Shown in pieces: positions 43,601 through 51,608 of a DNA stretch of 64,000 nt. A model generated the notes under the pieces. It saw nothing but the letters and a program-made list of their open reading frames with translations. It made no database searches and was not told where the DNA came from. The DNA comes from Propionibacteriales bacterium (GTDB lineage: Bacteria; Actinomycetota; Actinomycetes; Propionibacteriales; Nocardioidaceae). Positions within the stretch are counted from its first letter, which is position 1. Each line of letters begins with the position of its first letter. The stretch lies in assembly GCA_026392415.1 (NCBI GenBank), contig JAPLCC010000017.1:124001-188000 (forward strand), in the 5' to 3' direction. Position numbers and translations under genes: made by a program.

Positions 43601-45265
43601 GAAGACGCCGTAGAGGCCGCGGTCGGGAATGGTGCCGCCGCTGGTGACCGCGAGCCGCTGCGCACCGGGTCGCCCGGAGATCCTTCCGGTCAGTCGGTCC
43701 CACGTGATCCGCGGTCGCAGCTCGGCGAACTCGTCGCTGGGGTAGCGGCCGGCGAGCAGGTCGAGGACGGCGTCGTAGGCCGAGCGCGGCAGCTGGGAGT
43801 AGGGGGCGGAGCGGCGGACGACCTCGAAGAGCTCGTCGACGTCCCACTCGTCGATGGCCGTCGCGGCCACCACCTGCTGGGCCAGCACGTCGAGTGGGTT
43901 GGCCGGCACCCGCAGGGCCTCGATGCTGCCGCTGCGCATCCGGTCGACCGCCACGGCCGCAGGCGCGAGATCGCCGCGGTGCTGGGGGAAGAAGACGCCG
44001 TGGGACGTCTCTCCGACCTGGTGACCGGCGCGCCCGACCCGCTGGAGAGCACTGGCCACGCTCGGCGGCGAGGCGATCTGCAGGACGAGGTCGACGGCAC
44101 CCATGTCGATGCCGAGCTCGAGGCTGCTGGTGGCGACCACGGCGGGCAGGCGCCCGGCCTTGAGGTCGTCCTCGACCAGGGCCCGCTGTTCCTTCGACAC
44201 CGAGCCGTGGTGGGTCCGGGCGAGCAGGGACGGCGCACCGGCCGCGGCGCCCGACTGCGCCATGATCTGCGCGGGCTGGTCCAGCCCGTCGGCAGTGAGC
44301 CCGGCCGCGATCTCGTTGAGCCGGGCCGTCAGCCTCTCGGCCGTACGCCGCCCGTTGGTGAACACGATCGTCGAGCGGTGCTCGCCGATCAGCTCGGCCA
44401 CCCGCTGCTCGACATGCGGCCAGATGCTGGCGCGAGGCGTCGGAGCGGTCGGGTCCTCGAACTCGTCCGTCGCTCCCGAGGGTCCGGCCTGACGGGACCC
44501 GAGCTCGGTCATGTCCTCGACCGGCACCTCCACGCGCAGGTCCCACAACTTCGTGGTCGGTGGCGCGACGATCTCGACCGGCGCTGCGCCACCGAGGAAC
44601 CGGGCGACCTCCTCGGTCGGGCGGACGGTGGCCGACAGCCCGACGCGCTGGGCTGGCTCGGGGAGCAGGGCGTCGAGCCGTTCGAGACTGAGCGCGAGGT
44701 GGGCGCCGCGCTTGGTGCCGGCCACGGCATGGACCTCGTCGATGATCACCGTCTCGACGCCGCGGAGCGTCTCGCGGGCCTGGCTGGTCAGGATCAGGAA
44801 CAGCGACTCCGGCGTCGTGATCAGCACGTCGGGCGGTCGGGTCGCGAGCTTGCGCCGGTCGCCCGCTGCGGTGTCGCCGGAGCGCAGGCCGACGGTGACC
44901 TCGGGAAACGGCTGACCCGGATGGAGGCGCTCGGCGGTCTGGCGGATGCCGGTGAGCGGCGCACGCAGGTTGCGCTCCACGTCGACGGCCAGCGCCTTGA
45001 GCGGTGAGATGTAGAGGACGCGGGTGCGATGGAGCTTGTCATCGGGGGCCGGTGTGGTCAGCAGGCGGTCGATGCCGGCGAGGAACGCGCTGAGCGTCTT
45101 GCCCGATCCGGTCGGCGCCACGACGAGCGTGTGCCGTCCCTGGCCGATCGCCGCCCAGGCGCCGACCTGCGCGGGAGTCGGCTCGGCGAAGGCGGCCCGG
45201 AACCAGGTCCGGGTCGCTTCGCTGAACGACTCCAGCGGGTCCGGCTGGGGATCGGTCGCGGGCAT
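40664..45265 (-). CDS. lhr: large ATP-dependent DNA helicase Lhr
   Basis: Very large superfamily 2 helicase (1,533 aa), the usual bacterial Lhr length. The core includes the PTPAQVGAW motif, Walker A APTGSGKT near residue 50, DEVH in VIIDEVHAVAGTKRG, IVFTNGRRTAERL, VATSSLELGIDMG and QRVGRAGHQ. The second half (winged helix, Lhr core and C-terminal domain) is uninterrupted. The ATG at 45265 has GGGAGG 8 nt upstream; an in-frame GTG at 45283 is less likely. Lhr unwinds RNA:DNA hybrids 3'-5'. It is transcribed with nei, consistent with a repair role. Confidence 0.97.
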   Translation of the reverse strand: MPATDPQPDPLESFSEATRTWFRAAFAEPTPAQVGAWAAIGQGRHTLVVAPTGSGKTLSAFLAGIDRLLTTPAPDDKLHRTRVLYISPLKALAVDVERNLRAPLTGIRQTAERLHPGQPFPEVTVGLRSGDTAAGDRRKLATRPPDVLITTPESLFLILTSQARETLRGVETVIIDEVHAVAGTKRGAHLALSLERLDALLPEPAQRVGLSATVRPTEEVARFLGGAAPVEIVAPPTTKLWDLRVEVPVEDMTELGSRQAGPSGATDEFEDPTAPTPRASIWPHVEQRVAELIGEHRSTIVFTNGRRTAERLTARLNEIAAGLTADGLDQPAQIMAQSGAAAGAPSLLARTHHGSVSKEQRALVEDDLKAGRLPAVVATSSLELGIDMGAVDLVLQIASPPSVASALQRVGRAGHQVGETSHGVFFPQHRGDLAPAAVAVDRMRSGSIEALRVPANPLDVLAQQVVAATAIDEWDVDELFEVVRRSAPYSQLPRSAYDAVLDLLAGRYPSDEFAELRPRITWDRLTGRISGRPGAQRLAVTSGGTIPDRGLYGVFLAGEGTNRRVGELDEEMVYESRVGDVFALGATSWRIEDITHDRVIVTPAPGVPGRLPFWKGDTAGRPTELGEAIGEFTRELAALPDQQALARARAVGLDDNAAANLLTYLREQVEATRVLPSDATILVERFRDELGDWRLAVHSPYGTAVHAPWALAINARLRERFGVDGQAMASDDGIVIRIPDTDADAPGADLIAFEPDEIADIVTREVGGSALFAARFRECAARALLLPRRDPGRRSPLWQQRQRAAALLEVASRYPSFPIVLETVREVLNDVYDLPGLTTLLRRIDQRAITVAEIETPQPSPYARTLMFGYVAQFVYEGDSPLAERRAAALTLDQGLLAELLGRAELRELLDPDVLAEVEVELQRTVPDRRARDAEGVADLLRLLGPLSLDEVTARSRDDAPVGEWLADLTAARRIVPVRMSYGDSWAAVEDIARLRDGLGLPTPPGTPAAFTEPVEDPLADLVGRFARTHGPFTPDQVAQRLGLGIAVVRHTLQRLEAQGRVLSGEFRPVGAGEEWCDLEVLRRLRRRSLAKLRHEIEPVEPTTLSRFSLAWHGVAVATGSTGAGKGLRGTDGVLRAVEQLAGAAVPASAVEPLILASRVRDYEPALLDELTAAGEVLWAGHNALPGSDGWVSLHLADQAHLTLPTPGAVEDPLQQRVLDVLAPGGAWFFRQVADQVARACLSDDQAAPLDDAVSAALWALVWSGHLTNDTLAPLRALTRSGRAAHRTRKAPGRPGRLARSGPPDTAGRWSVLPAIDADPTRRAHAQAEQLLDRHGVVTRGAVVNERVVGGFAAVYKVLSAFEDAGRCRRGYFVEGLGAAQFGTAGAIDRLRTFAADGQGSDKPTAVMVAATDPANPYGAALAWPASTSAGTGEESGHRPGRKAGAIVVLVDGALVLYVERGGRTLLTWTYDPDLLAPAAEALSTTVRRGGLGQLTVEKADGAALLGSGSPLRDALAAAGFIATPRGLRLRHG

Positions 45266-45312
45266 CTGCCCATCCTCCCGCACGGCGCCGACAACCGAGC
45301 CACAATGGGAGC

Positions 45313-45978
45313 GTGACGAGGCGACGAGCGGTGCGGGGGGCGGCGGTCGTCATCGTCGCCGCCCTGGTCGTCGCGCTCCTGGTCTGGTGGCTCACGCGCG
45401 AGGAGGACACCGCACCGGCGCTGGTGGCGCCCGTGCCGGTCGCGACCCCGAACCCGACGCCGACGCCCGTGGTGCGCGAGGACCCCTGCGCGAAGCAGGC
45501 GCGCAACGGATTCGAGCCGACGGCCGTGAGTGTCGAGGGCGTGACCCGGCGGGCCCGGGTGCTCGGGCTTCCAAGAGACGGCAGCGGGGTGGTCGGCGTA
45601 CCGCCGGTGAACGACAAGGAAGCCTTCGCCTGGGACCTCGGCGGGGTGGAGCCCGGCTCGGCGGAGGGGCACGTCCTCCTCAACACGCACACGTGGCCGG
45701 ATGGCTCGGCCATGGGAAACCGCCTGCTCGAGGACCTGGACGTGGGCGGCGAGCTGCGCCTGAGCCGGCCGGGGAAGGTCGCTTGCTACGAGGTGACCGA
45801 GCGGGTTGAGGTGCGCGTCGAGGACGGCTACCCGGGCTGGTCGGCCAGCGACGGCCCGCCGCAGGTCGTCATCGTCGTGTGCTCGGGCGAGCGGCGCGGA
45901 CCGGGCGACTGGTCACACCGGACGCTGTGGTTCGCCGAACCGGTCGGGAAGGACTCCAACCCCAGGCCGCCCTCGTGA
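45313..45978 (+). CDS. class E/F sortase-like protein
   Basis: Membrane-anchored extracellular protein of 221 aa. There is one N-terminal helix (about residues 8-28, AAVVIVAALVVALLVWWL), a Pro/Thr linker, then a sortase-like domain. The catalytic triad can be proposed as His in LLNTHTWPDG, Cys in VIVVCSGER, and Arg in SHRTLWFAEPV. The usual T-L-x-T-C strand is replaced by IVVC, so activity is not certain. The start is GTG at 45313 after GGGAG. No LPxTG substrate or pilus gene lies nearby. Confidence 0.8.
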   Translation: MTRRRAVRGAAVVIVAALVVALLVWWLTREEDTAPALVAPVPVATPNPTPTPVVREDPCAKQARNGFEPTAVSVEGVTRRARVLGLPRDGSGVVGVPPVNDKEAFAWDLGGVEPGSAEGHVLLNTHTWPDGSAMGNRLLEDLDVGGELRLSRPGKVACYEVTERVEVRVEDGYPGWSASDGPPQVVIVVCSGERRGPGDWSHRTLWFAEPVGKDSNPRPPS

Positions 45979-46005
45979 CATCAGGAAGGGTGAAAGGAGG
46001 AGACG

Positions 46006-46527
46006 ATGACCGCTGGACGCCCGGACCCACAACGACGCTCCTTCGAGGACTACGTCACCGCCCGCTGGGCGGCTCTGTATCGCACCGCCCACCTGCTGAC
46101 CGGTGACCCCACGGCCGCCGAGGACCTGCTGCAGACGACCCTGATCAAGGTGCTCGCCCAGTGGAACCGGGTGCGGAACGCCGACTCACCTGATGCCTAC
46201 GTCAAGAAGATGTTGCTGAACGAAATGCTCGGCGAGCGTCGCAAGAGTGGCCGCCGGTCGGAGAAGGTCCACCTCGTACCGGTGCCGGTGCCGTCGGTGG
46301 ACCCGGTCGCCGAGACCTCCTCGCGCATGGACCTCTGGGCGCTGGTCCAGGTGCTCCCGCCGAGGCAGCGTGCCGTGCTCGTCCTTCGTTACTACGAGGA
46401 CCTCTCCGAAGCGGAGATCGCCGCGGTCCTCGGAGTCTCCGCCGGCACCGTCAAGTCCCAGGCGTCGCTCGCCCTGCGGACCCTCCGCGCCCACCAGACG
46501 CAACACTCGACCGAGGAGGTCTCGTGA
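46006..46527 (+). CDS. SigE-family ECF sigma factor
   Basis: Extracytoplasmic-function sigma factor of 173 aa. Region 2 has YVTARWAALYRTAHLLTGD and AEDLLQTTLIKVLAQWNRV. Region 4 has LPPRQRAVLVLRYYEDLSEAEIA then GVSAGTVKSQASLALRTLR, typical of the actinobacterial SigE family. A very strong AAGGAGGAG precedes the ATG. The next gene, a membrane protein, overlaps its stop (TGATG) and probably encodes the cognate anti-sigma factor or surface sensor. Confidence 0.93.
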   Translation: MTAGRPDPQRRSFEDYVTARWAALYRTAHLLTGDPTAAEDLLQTTLIKVLAQWNRVRNADSPDAYVKKMLLNEMLGERRKSGRRSEKVHLVPVPVPSVDPVAETSSRMDLWALVQVLPPRQRAVLVLRYYEDLSEAEIAAVLGVSAGTVKSQASLALRTLRAHQTQHSTEEVS

Positions 46528-47633
46528 TGACCGATCAGCTCGAACGCGATCTGACCCGCCTCTTCCAGCAGCGTGCCGATCAGTCCGACGTCCCGCCGAT
46601 TCCGCTGGACCTCATTGCCGCAGAGCCCCGCAGACAGTGGGGGCGCCGGGCAGTCATCGGTCTCGTGGCCGCCGCTGCCGTGGCCGCCGTCGCCGTACCC
46701 CTCGGGCTCAACGCCCGTGACGACGGCGATGTCGCCCCGCCAGCCAAGGACCCGATCACCCGGCACGGACTGGAGTTGCCCTACCTGTTCGAGAACGAGC
46801 TGCACGTCGGAGACCTGGCTCTTCCGGTGAAGTCCTACCCCTCGCTCCAGGTGGCAGGTACCTCGGTTCTCGTGACCATCGACGACCTGAACGGCGGTGG
46901 TGTGAGCTGGGATCGCCTCGCCGGCGATCATCTCGTGGACCTGCCGTTCCTGGATGGGGTGTTCGCCGTCCAGACGTCGTACGACGGATCGCTGGTCGCC
47001 GCGCCCGTCGGCAGTGACCTCACGACCGGGCTCCGCGTCTGGGACACCTCGTCCGGTGCGGTCGTCGACACCTTCACCCTCGCTGGCGAGATCTCGCCCG
47101 AGGACCAGTGGCTGTGGGGCTTCGACGCTGCCGGCTGGTTGTACTGGCAGGACGGCGACACGGAGATGGCGCGGACCCCGCAGGGGAACGTCGTCACGGT
47201 CGACGTCGACGCAGGCGACTTCGCCGGCCTCTTCCCGGGCGGCATTCTGCTCCGCACGGGCAGCACCGACACGGTCACGCTCGCGACGGTCAGCGAGGAC
47301 GGATCGGTCGACCTGGGTGCCGAGGTGCCGGTCAGTGCGAACGCTGCCTGGCTCGACAGCACGACGGTGGCCTATCAGGCGGTCGGCACCGGGCGCGTCT
47401 ACGTCCTCGACGTCACGACCGGTGAGCAGGTCGAGGTGACCGTCAAGGACCGCACTTCCTTGACGCCGGTCGGCTGGAATGGGAACGAGCTGGTCGTCAG
47501 CGCCAACTGGGAGGGCATCGTGAACTACGTGGTCGCGGTGGATCCGTCGACGGGTAAGGAGCGCGCCCTCTTCGAGTACGGCCCCGACGATCCGTACCCG
47601 TTCGGCCCGACCGGTGGGACCGGTGCCCTCTAG
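46527..47633 (+). CDS. membrane protein, putative anti-sigma partner
   Basis: A 368-aa single-pass protein. It has a short cytoplasmic N-terminus (about 1-37, LERDLTRLFQQRADQSDVPP) and one transmembrane helix (AVIGLVAAAAVAAVAVPLGL, about 40-60). A large extracellular domain of repeated beta strands recalls a beta-propeller (recurring W, D and G with VLVTIDDLNGGG, VWDTSSGAVVDTF, YVLDVTTGEQVEV). Translation is coupled to the ECF sigma gene, which supports a sigma-regulator role by context only. The ATG at 46527 has GAGGAGG at better spacing than the overlapping GTG at 46524. Its TAG stop shares the palindrome CTAG with the convergent MFS gene. Confidence 0.8.
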   Translation: MTDQLERDLTRLFQQRADQSDVPPIPLDLIAAEPRRQWGRRAVIGLVAAAAVAAVAVPLGLNARDDGDVAPPAKDPITRHGLELPYLFENELHVGDLALPVKSYPSLQVAGTSVLVTIDDLNGGGVSWDRLAGDHLVDLPFLDGVFAVQTSYDGSLVAAPVGSDLTTGLRVWDTSSGAVVDTFTLAGEISPEDQWLWGFDAAGWLYWQDGDTEMARTPQGNVVTVDVDAGDFAGLFPGGILLRTGSTDTVTLATVSEDGSVDLGAEVPVSANAAWLDSTTVAYQAVGTGRVYVLDVTTGEQVEVTVKDRTSLTPVGWNGNELVVSANWEGIVNYVVAVDPSTGKERALFEYGPDDPYPFGPTGGTGAL

Positions 47634-48904
47634 GACGTCGGGTCGGGCTGGGTGGCCGGGACCGTGAGGTCCCGGCCGTTGGCCGTGTCGGGGACGTGGC
47701 GCTCCAGCACCAGCGCCATCCCCGCGATGGCCACGCAGCCGAGGACCATCAGCCCGATGTAGACCCCGGACAGGTCGTGCTCGAGGAGGAACCCGGCCAC
47801 GACCGGTCCCGCGATGGCCCCGCCCTGGAAGGCGCCCGCGCTGATCGCGTTGTAGCGGCCGCGGGTGTGGTCGGCCGCGAGGTCGTTGCTCATCGCGGGC
47901 ACGGTCGGCTGCAGAAGGGTCTCGCCGAGGGCGAACACCGCCATGAAGCCGAGCACCCCTGCGACGGCTGCGGCTCCGCCCGGTGCCGTGCCGCTGGCGC
48001 CGAGCAGGCCCCACGCCGCGGCCCAGATCACGGCCATCACGATCATGACCCGGGTCCGTCTCCGACCGCTGATCTTCGACAGCACGGTGAACTGGAGCAG
48101 CACGATCACGGCTGTGTTGACGGCGAAGGCCAGGCCGACGGTCCGGGTCGACACCTCGGCGACTTGACGGGAGAACCCCGGCATTCCTGCCTCGAGCTGT
48201 CCATAGCCGATGAACATCGCCACGAAGGTGAGAGCTGTCAGCCAGCGCACCGCCGGCTCGCGAAGGATCTGCAGGTAGCTGACAGTGGGTCTGGCGGACC
48301 CGTCCTCGGGTTCGGCCGCCCGGCCGTGCACGTGCCGGAGCGGGCCGAGCAGCAGCGCCAGCGGGATCAGCCCGGACGCGGCGTCACCCAGGAAGATCAT
48401 GGTGAAGGTGCCGGGGCGGTCGACGTCGGCGAACAGGCCCCCGACGATGCCGCCGACCCCGATGCCGAGGTTCACCAGCGCGAAGTTGATGCCGTAGTAC
48501 TGCTGGCGGAGCTCGCCGGTGACCACGGCTGCGATGAGGGCGTTGAAGGCTGGCCAGGAGACGCCGAAGTTGAGACCGATCAGGATGAGCGCGATGGCGG
48601 CGACGGCCGGTGTGGTGGCGAACGCGAGCAGGACGTTGCCCGCGATCATCGCCACGATGCCGAACAGCAGGATCGCGCGGGCGCCGTAGCGGTCGGTCAG
48701 CGCGCCGCCGGGTCCGGTGACCGCGAGCGCGACGACCGCGATCAGGGCCATGAGGGTGCCGGACAGACCGAGGTCGAAGCCGCGCACCTCGTGGAGGTAG
48801 ATCAGCGTGAACGGGAGGGTCAGACCCCGCCCGAGCGTCTGCACGGCTACCGTCGACAGGAGCCAGCGCCCTTCGGTGGGCAGCGCTGCCCAGAACGCCC
48901 TCAC
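47630..48904 (-). CDS. MFS transporter
   Basis: Major facilitator superfamily permease of 424 aa with about twelve hydrophobic helices. The signature between helices 2 and 3 is TGPGGALTDRYGARAILL (G-x3-D-R-x-G-x-R). The second half repeats the fold (NDLAADHTRGRYNAISAGAF). It is drug-exporter-like, substrate unknown. The start is GTG at 48904, overlapping the TfoX-like gene by 4 bp. Its stop codon lies on the same CTAG as the convergent gene's stop. Confidence 0.9.
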   Translation of the reverse strand: MRAFWAALPTEGRWLLSTVAVQTLGRGLTLPFTLIYLHEVRGFDLGLSGTLMALIAVVALAVTGPGGALTDRYGARAILLFGIVAMIAGNVLLAFATTPAVAAIALILIGLNFGVSWPAFNALIAAVVTGELRQQYYGINFALVNLGIGVGGIVGGLFADVDRPGTFTMIFLGDAASGLIPLALLLGPLRHVHGRAAEPEDGSARPTVSYLQILREPAVRWLTALTFVAMFIGYGQLEAGMPGFSRQVAEVSTRTVGLAFAVNTAVIVLLQFTVLSKISGRRRTRVMIVMAVIWAAAWGLLGASGTAPGGAAAVAGVLGFMAVFALGETLLQPTVPAMSNDLAADHTRGRYNAISAGAFQGGAIAGPVVAGFLLEHDLSGVYIGLMVLGCVAIAGMALVLERHVPDTANGRDLTVPATQPDPTS

Positions 48905-49248
48905 TTGGGCGGGAGGGCGGCGGCGTACGACGCGCCGAGGTCGACCCACTTTCGAAGGGCATCGTCGCTGGCACAGTCGGCGATGTCGACGTGCAGCCAG
49001 CCGTTCATCGTGCGCTCGCCCATGTGCATCCGCGAGGCGGCCGTCGAAGAGACCAGCTCCTCGGTCTGCGCAGGATCGACCCGCACCATCAGGCCACCCT
49101 TGCTGTTCGCCGCGACGGCCATGTTGCCGCCGATGAGGAAACCCAGTCCGCCGAACATCTTCTGCTCGGTCAGCGCCTGTCCGGCGAGCGCAAGATCGTC
49201 GTCCAGCAGCTCGCGGAGCCGCCCGGCCAGCTCTTCGTCGTACGCCAT
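48901..49248 (-). CDS. TfoX/Sxy N-terminal domain protein
   Basis: Small cytosolic protein (115 aa) of the TfoX N-terminal domain family. The motif KMFGGLGFLIGGNMAVAA, with GGLMVRVDP following, is characteristic. In gamma-proteobacteria TfoX regulates competence; in actinobacteria the domain occurs alone with no shown role. It precedes the MFS gene with a GTGA overlap, so the two are co-translated. Confidence 0.88.
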   Translation of the reverse strand: MAYDEELAGRLRELLDDDLALAGQALTEQKMFGGLGFLIGGNMAVAANSKGGLMVRVDPAQTEELVSSTAASRMHMGERTMNGWLHVDIADCASDDALRKWVDLGASYAAALPPK

Positions 49249-49300
49249 GGAACGAGGTTAGGGCGCCGCACCGACATCCCACGAGCGGGTTTCGGCCACG

Positions 49301-50062
49301 TCAGTCCAGGGCGAGGTACTGGTCGGCCCACGCACTGATGATCCGCGCGGCCCGCTTGGCCTGTCCGGGTGCCGTGAGGAAGTGGTCGGCCCCCTCCAGC
49401 GAGATGAAGTTCCGCGGGTGCCTGGCGGCCCGGAAGATGTCGCTCGCGTTGGCGATCCCGACCGTGTTGTCCGTGGGGGAGTGCATCACCAGCAGTGGGC
49501 GCTTCAGTGCGGGGATGCACGCTGCCAAATCGGCCTTCCGGACGTCCTCGATGAAGGTACGGCGCAAGGTCAGCGCCTTGCCGCCGATCAGCCACTCCGA
49601 CTCGCCCTCGCTCATGACGCGATCGAGGATGGCGTCGAAGTTGTGCTCGACGTGGTTCGGCTGGAACGGGGCGCCGATGGTCGCGACGGCCCGGACCGTG
49701 GGTGCCTCCAGCGCTGCGGAGAGCACAGCAGCTCCGCCGAACGAGTGACCGACGAGGATCTCCACTCCACGGCCGGCGGCGTTCATGAACTCCACGGCCT
49801 GCACGGTGTCGGCCACCTTGTGGGTGAAGCCGCCGTCGCCCCAGTCGCCCTCGGAATCACCCAGGCCGAGGTTGTCGAAACGCAGCATGCCGACGCCCTC
49901 GGCGGCGAGCTGCTTGCAGATCCGCGCCGCGGCCGGCGAGTCCTTGCCGAGGGTGAAGCCGTGGGCGAAGACTCCCCAGCCGCGGACCTCGCCGACGGGG
50001 AGATCGACCAGTCCGGCGAGCAGTTCGCCGGTGACACTCGGGAACCGCACCTTCTCCGCCAT
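49301..50062 (-). CDS. alpha/beta hydrolase
   Basis: Cytosolic hydrolase of 253 aa. The nucleophile elbow is GHSFGG, the oxyanion region HGFTLGKDSPAA, and the acid and histidine lie in HSPTDNTVG and EGADHFL. The group resembles YbbA/OsmC-linked dienelactone-type hydrolases; the substrate is unknown. The ATG at 50062 was chosen over a longer frame from 50116 because the hydrolase fold begins right after MAEKVRFPS. Confidence 0.88.
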   Translation of the reverse strand: MAEKVRFPSVTGELLAGLVDLPVGEVRGWGVFAHGFTLGKDSPAAARICKQLAAEGVGMLRFDNLGLGDSEGDWGDGGFTHKVADTVQAVEFMNAAGRGVEILVGHSFGGAAVLSAALEAPTVRAVATIGAPFQPNHVEHNFDAILDRVMSEGESEWLIGGKALTLRRTFIEDVRKADLAACIPALKRPLLVMHSPTDNTVGIANASDIFRAARHPRNFISLEGADHFLTAPGQAKRAARIISAWADQYLALD

Positions 50063-50103
50063 GGCGACATCGTGCCATCGCGGGCCGGTTGGTGGGCCCG
50101 GCT

Positions 50104-50676
50104 TCAGGGGCGCCACTCCGGGTCGCGGCCGATGAAGGCGATCAGCTGGTCCTGGGGGCCGGCGTCATCGGCGACAGCGACGCGCGCGCCGTACTGGCCG
50201 CTCTGGCGGAGCATCTCGTCCATCGGCTCCATGCCCTCGAACATCGACCGGCAACGGTCGGTGTCGAGGCGGTCGTCCTGGCCGGTGGCGCGGGCCAGGT
50301 CCCAGGTGTGCATGAAGACGTCGTTGGTGTAGAACTGCGCGGTCGCCTGCGGGAGCGGCATCGGCGGCAGGTGCGGGTGGGCGAAGGTGATGTCTGCCGA
50401 CCCCGGGTCGTCGAGCACCGCCTGCACCGCGGCGGCGTGGTGGTCCCAGGCGGCGACCGGGTCGTCGTCGACGGACGGCCCCGCGGGGAGCCTGATGTCG
50501 GAGCCGCCGGCGAGGAAGTGCGGGAACCACTCCACCAGGTGCCGTACGACGTCGCGGGCCGTCCAGTCCGGCACTGGTGTGGGCGCGTCCCACCCGCCGG
50601 GGGCGACGCCGCGCACCTTCTCGGCGAAGGTCGCGGCGATGGACGCGTGCTCGGCGGCGGGCTCGGCGGGAATCAT
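50104..50676 (-). CDS. TIGR03086/MDMPI-type maleylpyruvate isomerase-like protein
   Basis: DinB-like four-helix protein of 190 aa in the mycothiol-dependent maleylpyruvate isomerase/TIGR03086 group. PTPVPDWTARDVVRHLVEW, the metal-ligand histidine there, and NDVFMHTWDLARATGQDD are diagnostic. The family uses mycothiol or a metal for detoxification-type reactions; the actual role is unknown. It is the third gene of the ArsR-SRPBCC operon, overlapping the SRPBCC gene by 4 bp. Confidence 0.88.
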   Translation of the reverse strand: MIPAEPAAEHASIAATFAEKVRGVAPGGWDAPTPVPDWTARDVVRHLVEWFPHFLAGGSDIRLPAGPSVDDDPVAAWDHHAAAVQAVLDDPGSADITFAHPHLPPMPLPQATAQFYTNDVFMHTWDLARATGQDDRLDTDRCRSMFEGMEPMDEMLRQSGQYGARVAVADDAGPQDQLIAFIGRDPEWRP

Positions 50677-51176
50677 GCGGTGGCCTTGAGGGTCGCGAGC
50701 AGGGAGTCGAGGGCGTCGTACCCCTCGTTGACGCCGACCTCCATGCCGCTGGCGAGCATGCCTGCGCGGGACTCGAAGTCGTAGACGACCGACAGGATCT
50801 CCAGGCGGGTGCCGCCGTCGGGAAGGTCGTGCAGGGTGAGCGTGTCGAGGCTGACCGCCTCGGGCATCTCCTCGAACCCGAAGGTCTGCACGATCTTCTC
50901 GTTCTCGGTGACTCGGTGGACCGAGCCGTAGAAGTGCGCGATCTCCTCGCCCTCACGGGTGGCCGTGTAGCGGTACTCGCCGCCGGTGCGCATGTCCCAC
51001 ACCTCGATGTCCATGCCGATCGAGTGCGGACCGAGCCACTGCGCGATCAGCTCGGGTTCGACGTGGGCGCGCCAGACGAGCTCGCGGGGTGCGTCGAAGT
51101 CGCGGACGATCTTCACGGTGGGGACCTCGGGGTCCGCCTCGATGGCTGTTCCCGGGCTGGTGGTGCTGGTGTTCAT
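50673..51176 (-). CDS. SRPBCC (AHSA1-like) domain protein
   Basis: Lipid- or ligand-binding START-like protein of 167 aa. Typical positions are KIVRDFDAPRELVWRAHVEPE, LIAQWLGP, and GGEYRYTATREGEE. Genes of this type are regularly placed after ArsR regulators in actinobacteria. The ATG at 51176 overlaps the ArsR stop by 4 bp. The ligand is unknown. Confidence 0.92.
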   Translation of the reverse strand: MNTSTTSPGTAIEADPEVPTVKIVRDFDAPRELVWRAHVEPELIAQWLGPHSIGMDIEVWDMRTGGEYRYTATREGEEIAHFYGSVHRVTENEKIVQTFGFEEMPEAVSLDTLTLHDLPDGGTRLEILSVVYDFESRAGMLASGMEVGVNEGYDALDSLLATLKATA

Positions 51177-51553
51177 CCTGCTTCTCCTTCGATCCGTTCG
51201 GGTCGTTCGTCGGCGGGGGAGGCCTTGCCCTGCAGGCGGGCCAGCACCGCGTCCAGTCGCTGGAAGCGTTCCTCGGCCTGCTGCCGGTAGCGCTCGATCC
51301 ACTTCGTCATCAGGTCGAAGACCTCCGCATCCAGATGCACGGGTCGGCGCTGGGCGTCGCGACTGCGACTCACCAGCCCGGCCTCCTCGAGCACCTTGAG
51401 GTGCTTGGAGACGGCCTGGAGCGAGACGTCGTACGGCGCCGCCAGCTCGTTCACCGTCGCGTCGCCCGCCGCGAGACGGGCGACCATGTCACGACGGGTC
51501 GGGTCGGCGAGCGCCGAGAAGACCCGTGACAACCGGTCGTCTTGTTCAACCAT
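51173..51553 (-). CDS. ArsR family transcriptional regulator
   Basis: Winged-helix regulator of 126 aa. The HTH runs through LADPTRRDMVARLAAGD and VSLQAVSKHLKVLEEAGLV; no cysteine metal site is present, so it is not an arsenic sensor. It heads a three-gene operon with SRPBCC and MDMPI-like genes joined by ATGA overlaps. An inverted TTGAC/GTCAA-like dyad near 51556-51602, upstream of the ATG, could be its own operator. Confidence 0.92.
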   Translation of the reverse strand: MVEQDDRLSRVFSALADPTRRDMVARLAAGDATVNELAAPYDVSLQAVSKHLKVLEEAGLVSRSRDAQRRPVHLDAEVFDLMTKWIERYRQQAEERFQRLDAVLARLQGKASPADERPERIEGEAG

Positions 51554-51608
51554 GAGGTTGAGTAAACGCCCGTCGAGGGCCTTTGTCAACCGTTGGGTTG
51601 ATGAAGGT

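Noticed and set aside
40463..45007. A 1,514-codon open frame on the + strand opposite lhr
   Set aside because: Composition is a Gly/Arg/Asp-rich shadow caused by GC-rich third positions; lhr on the other strand has complete helicase motifs and a ribosome binding site.
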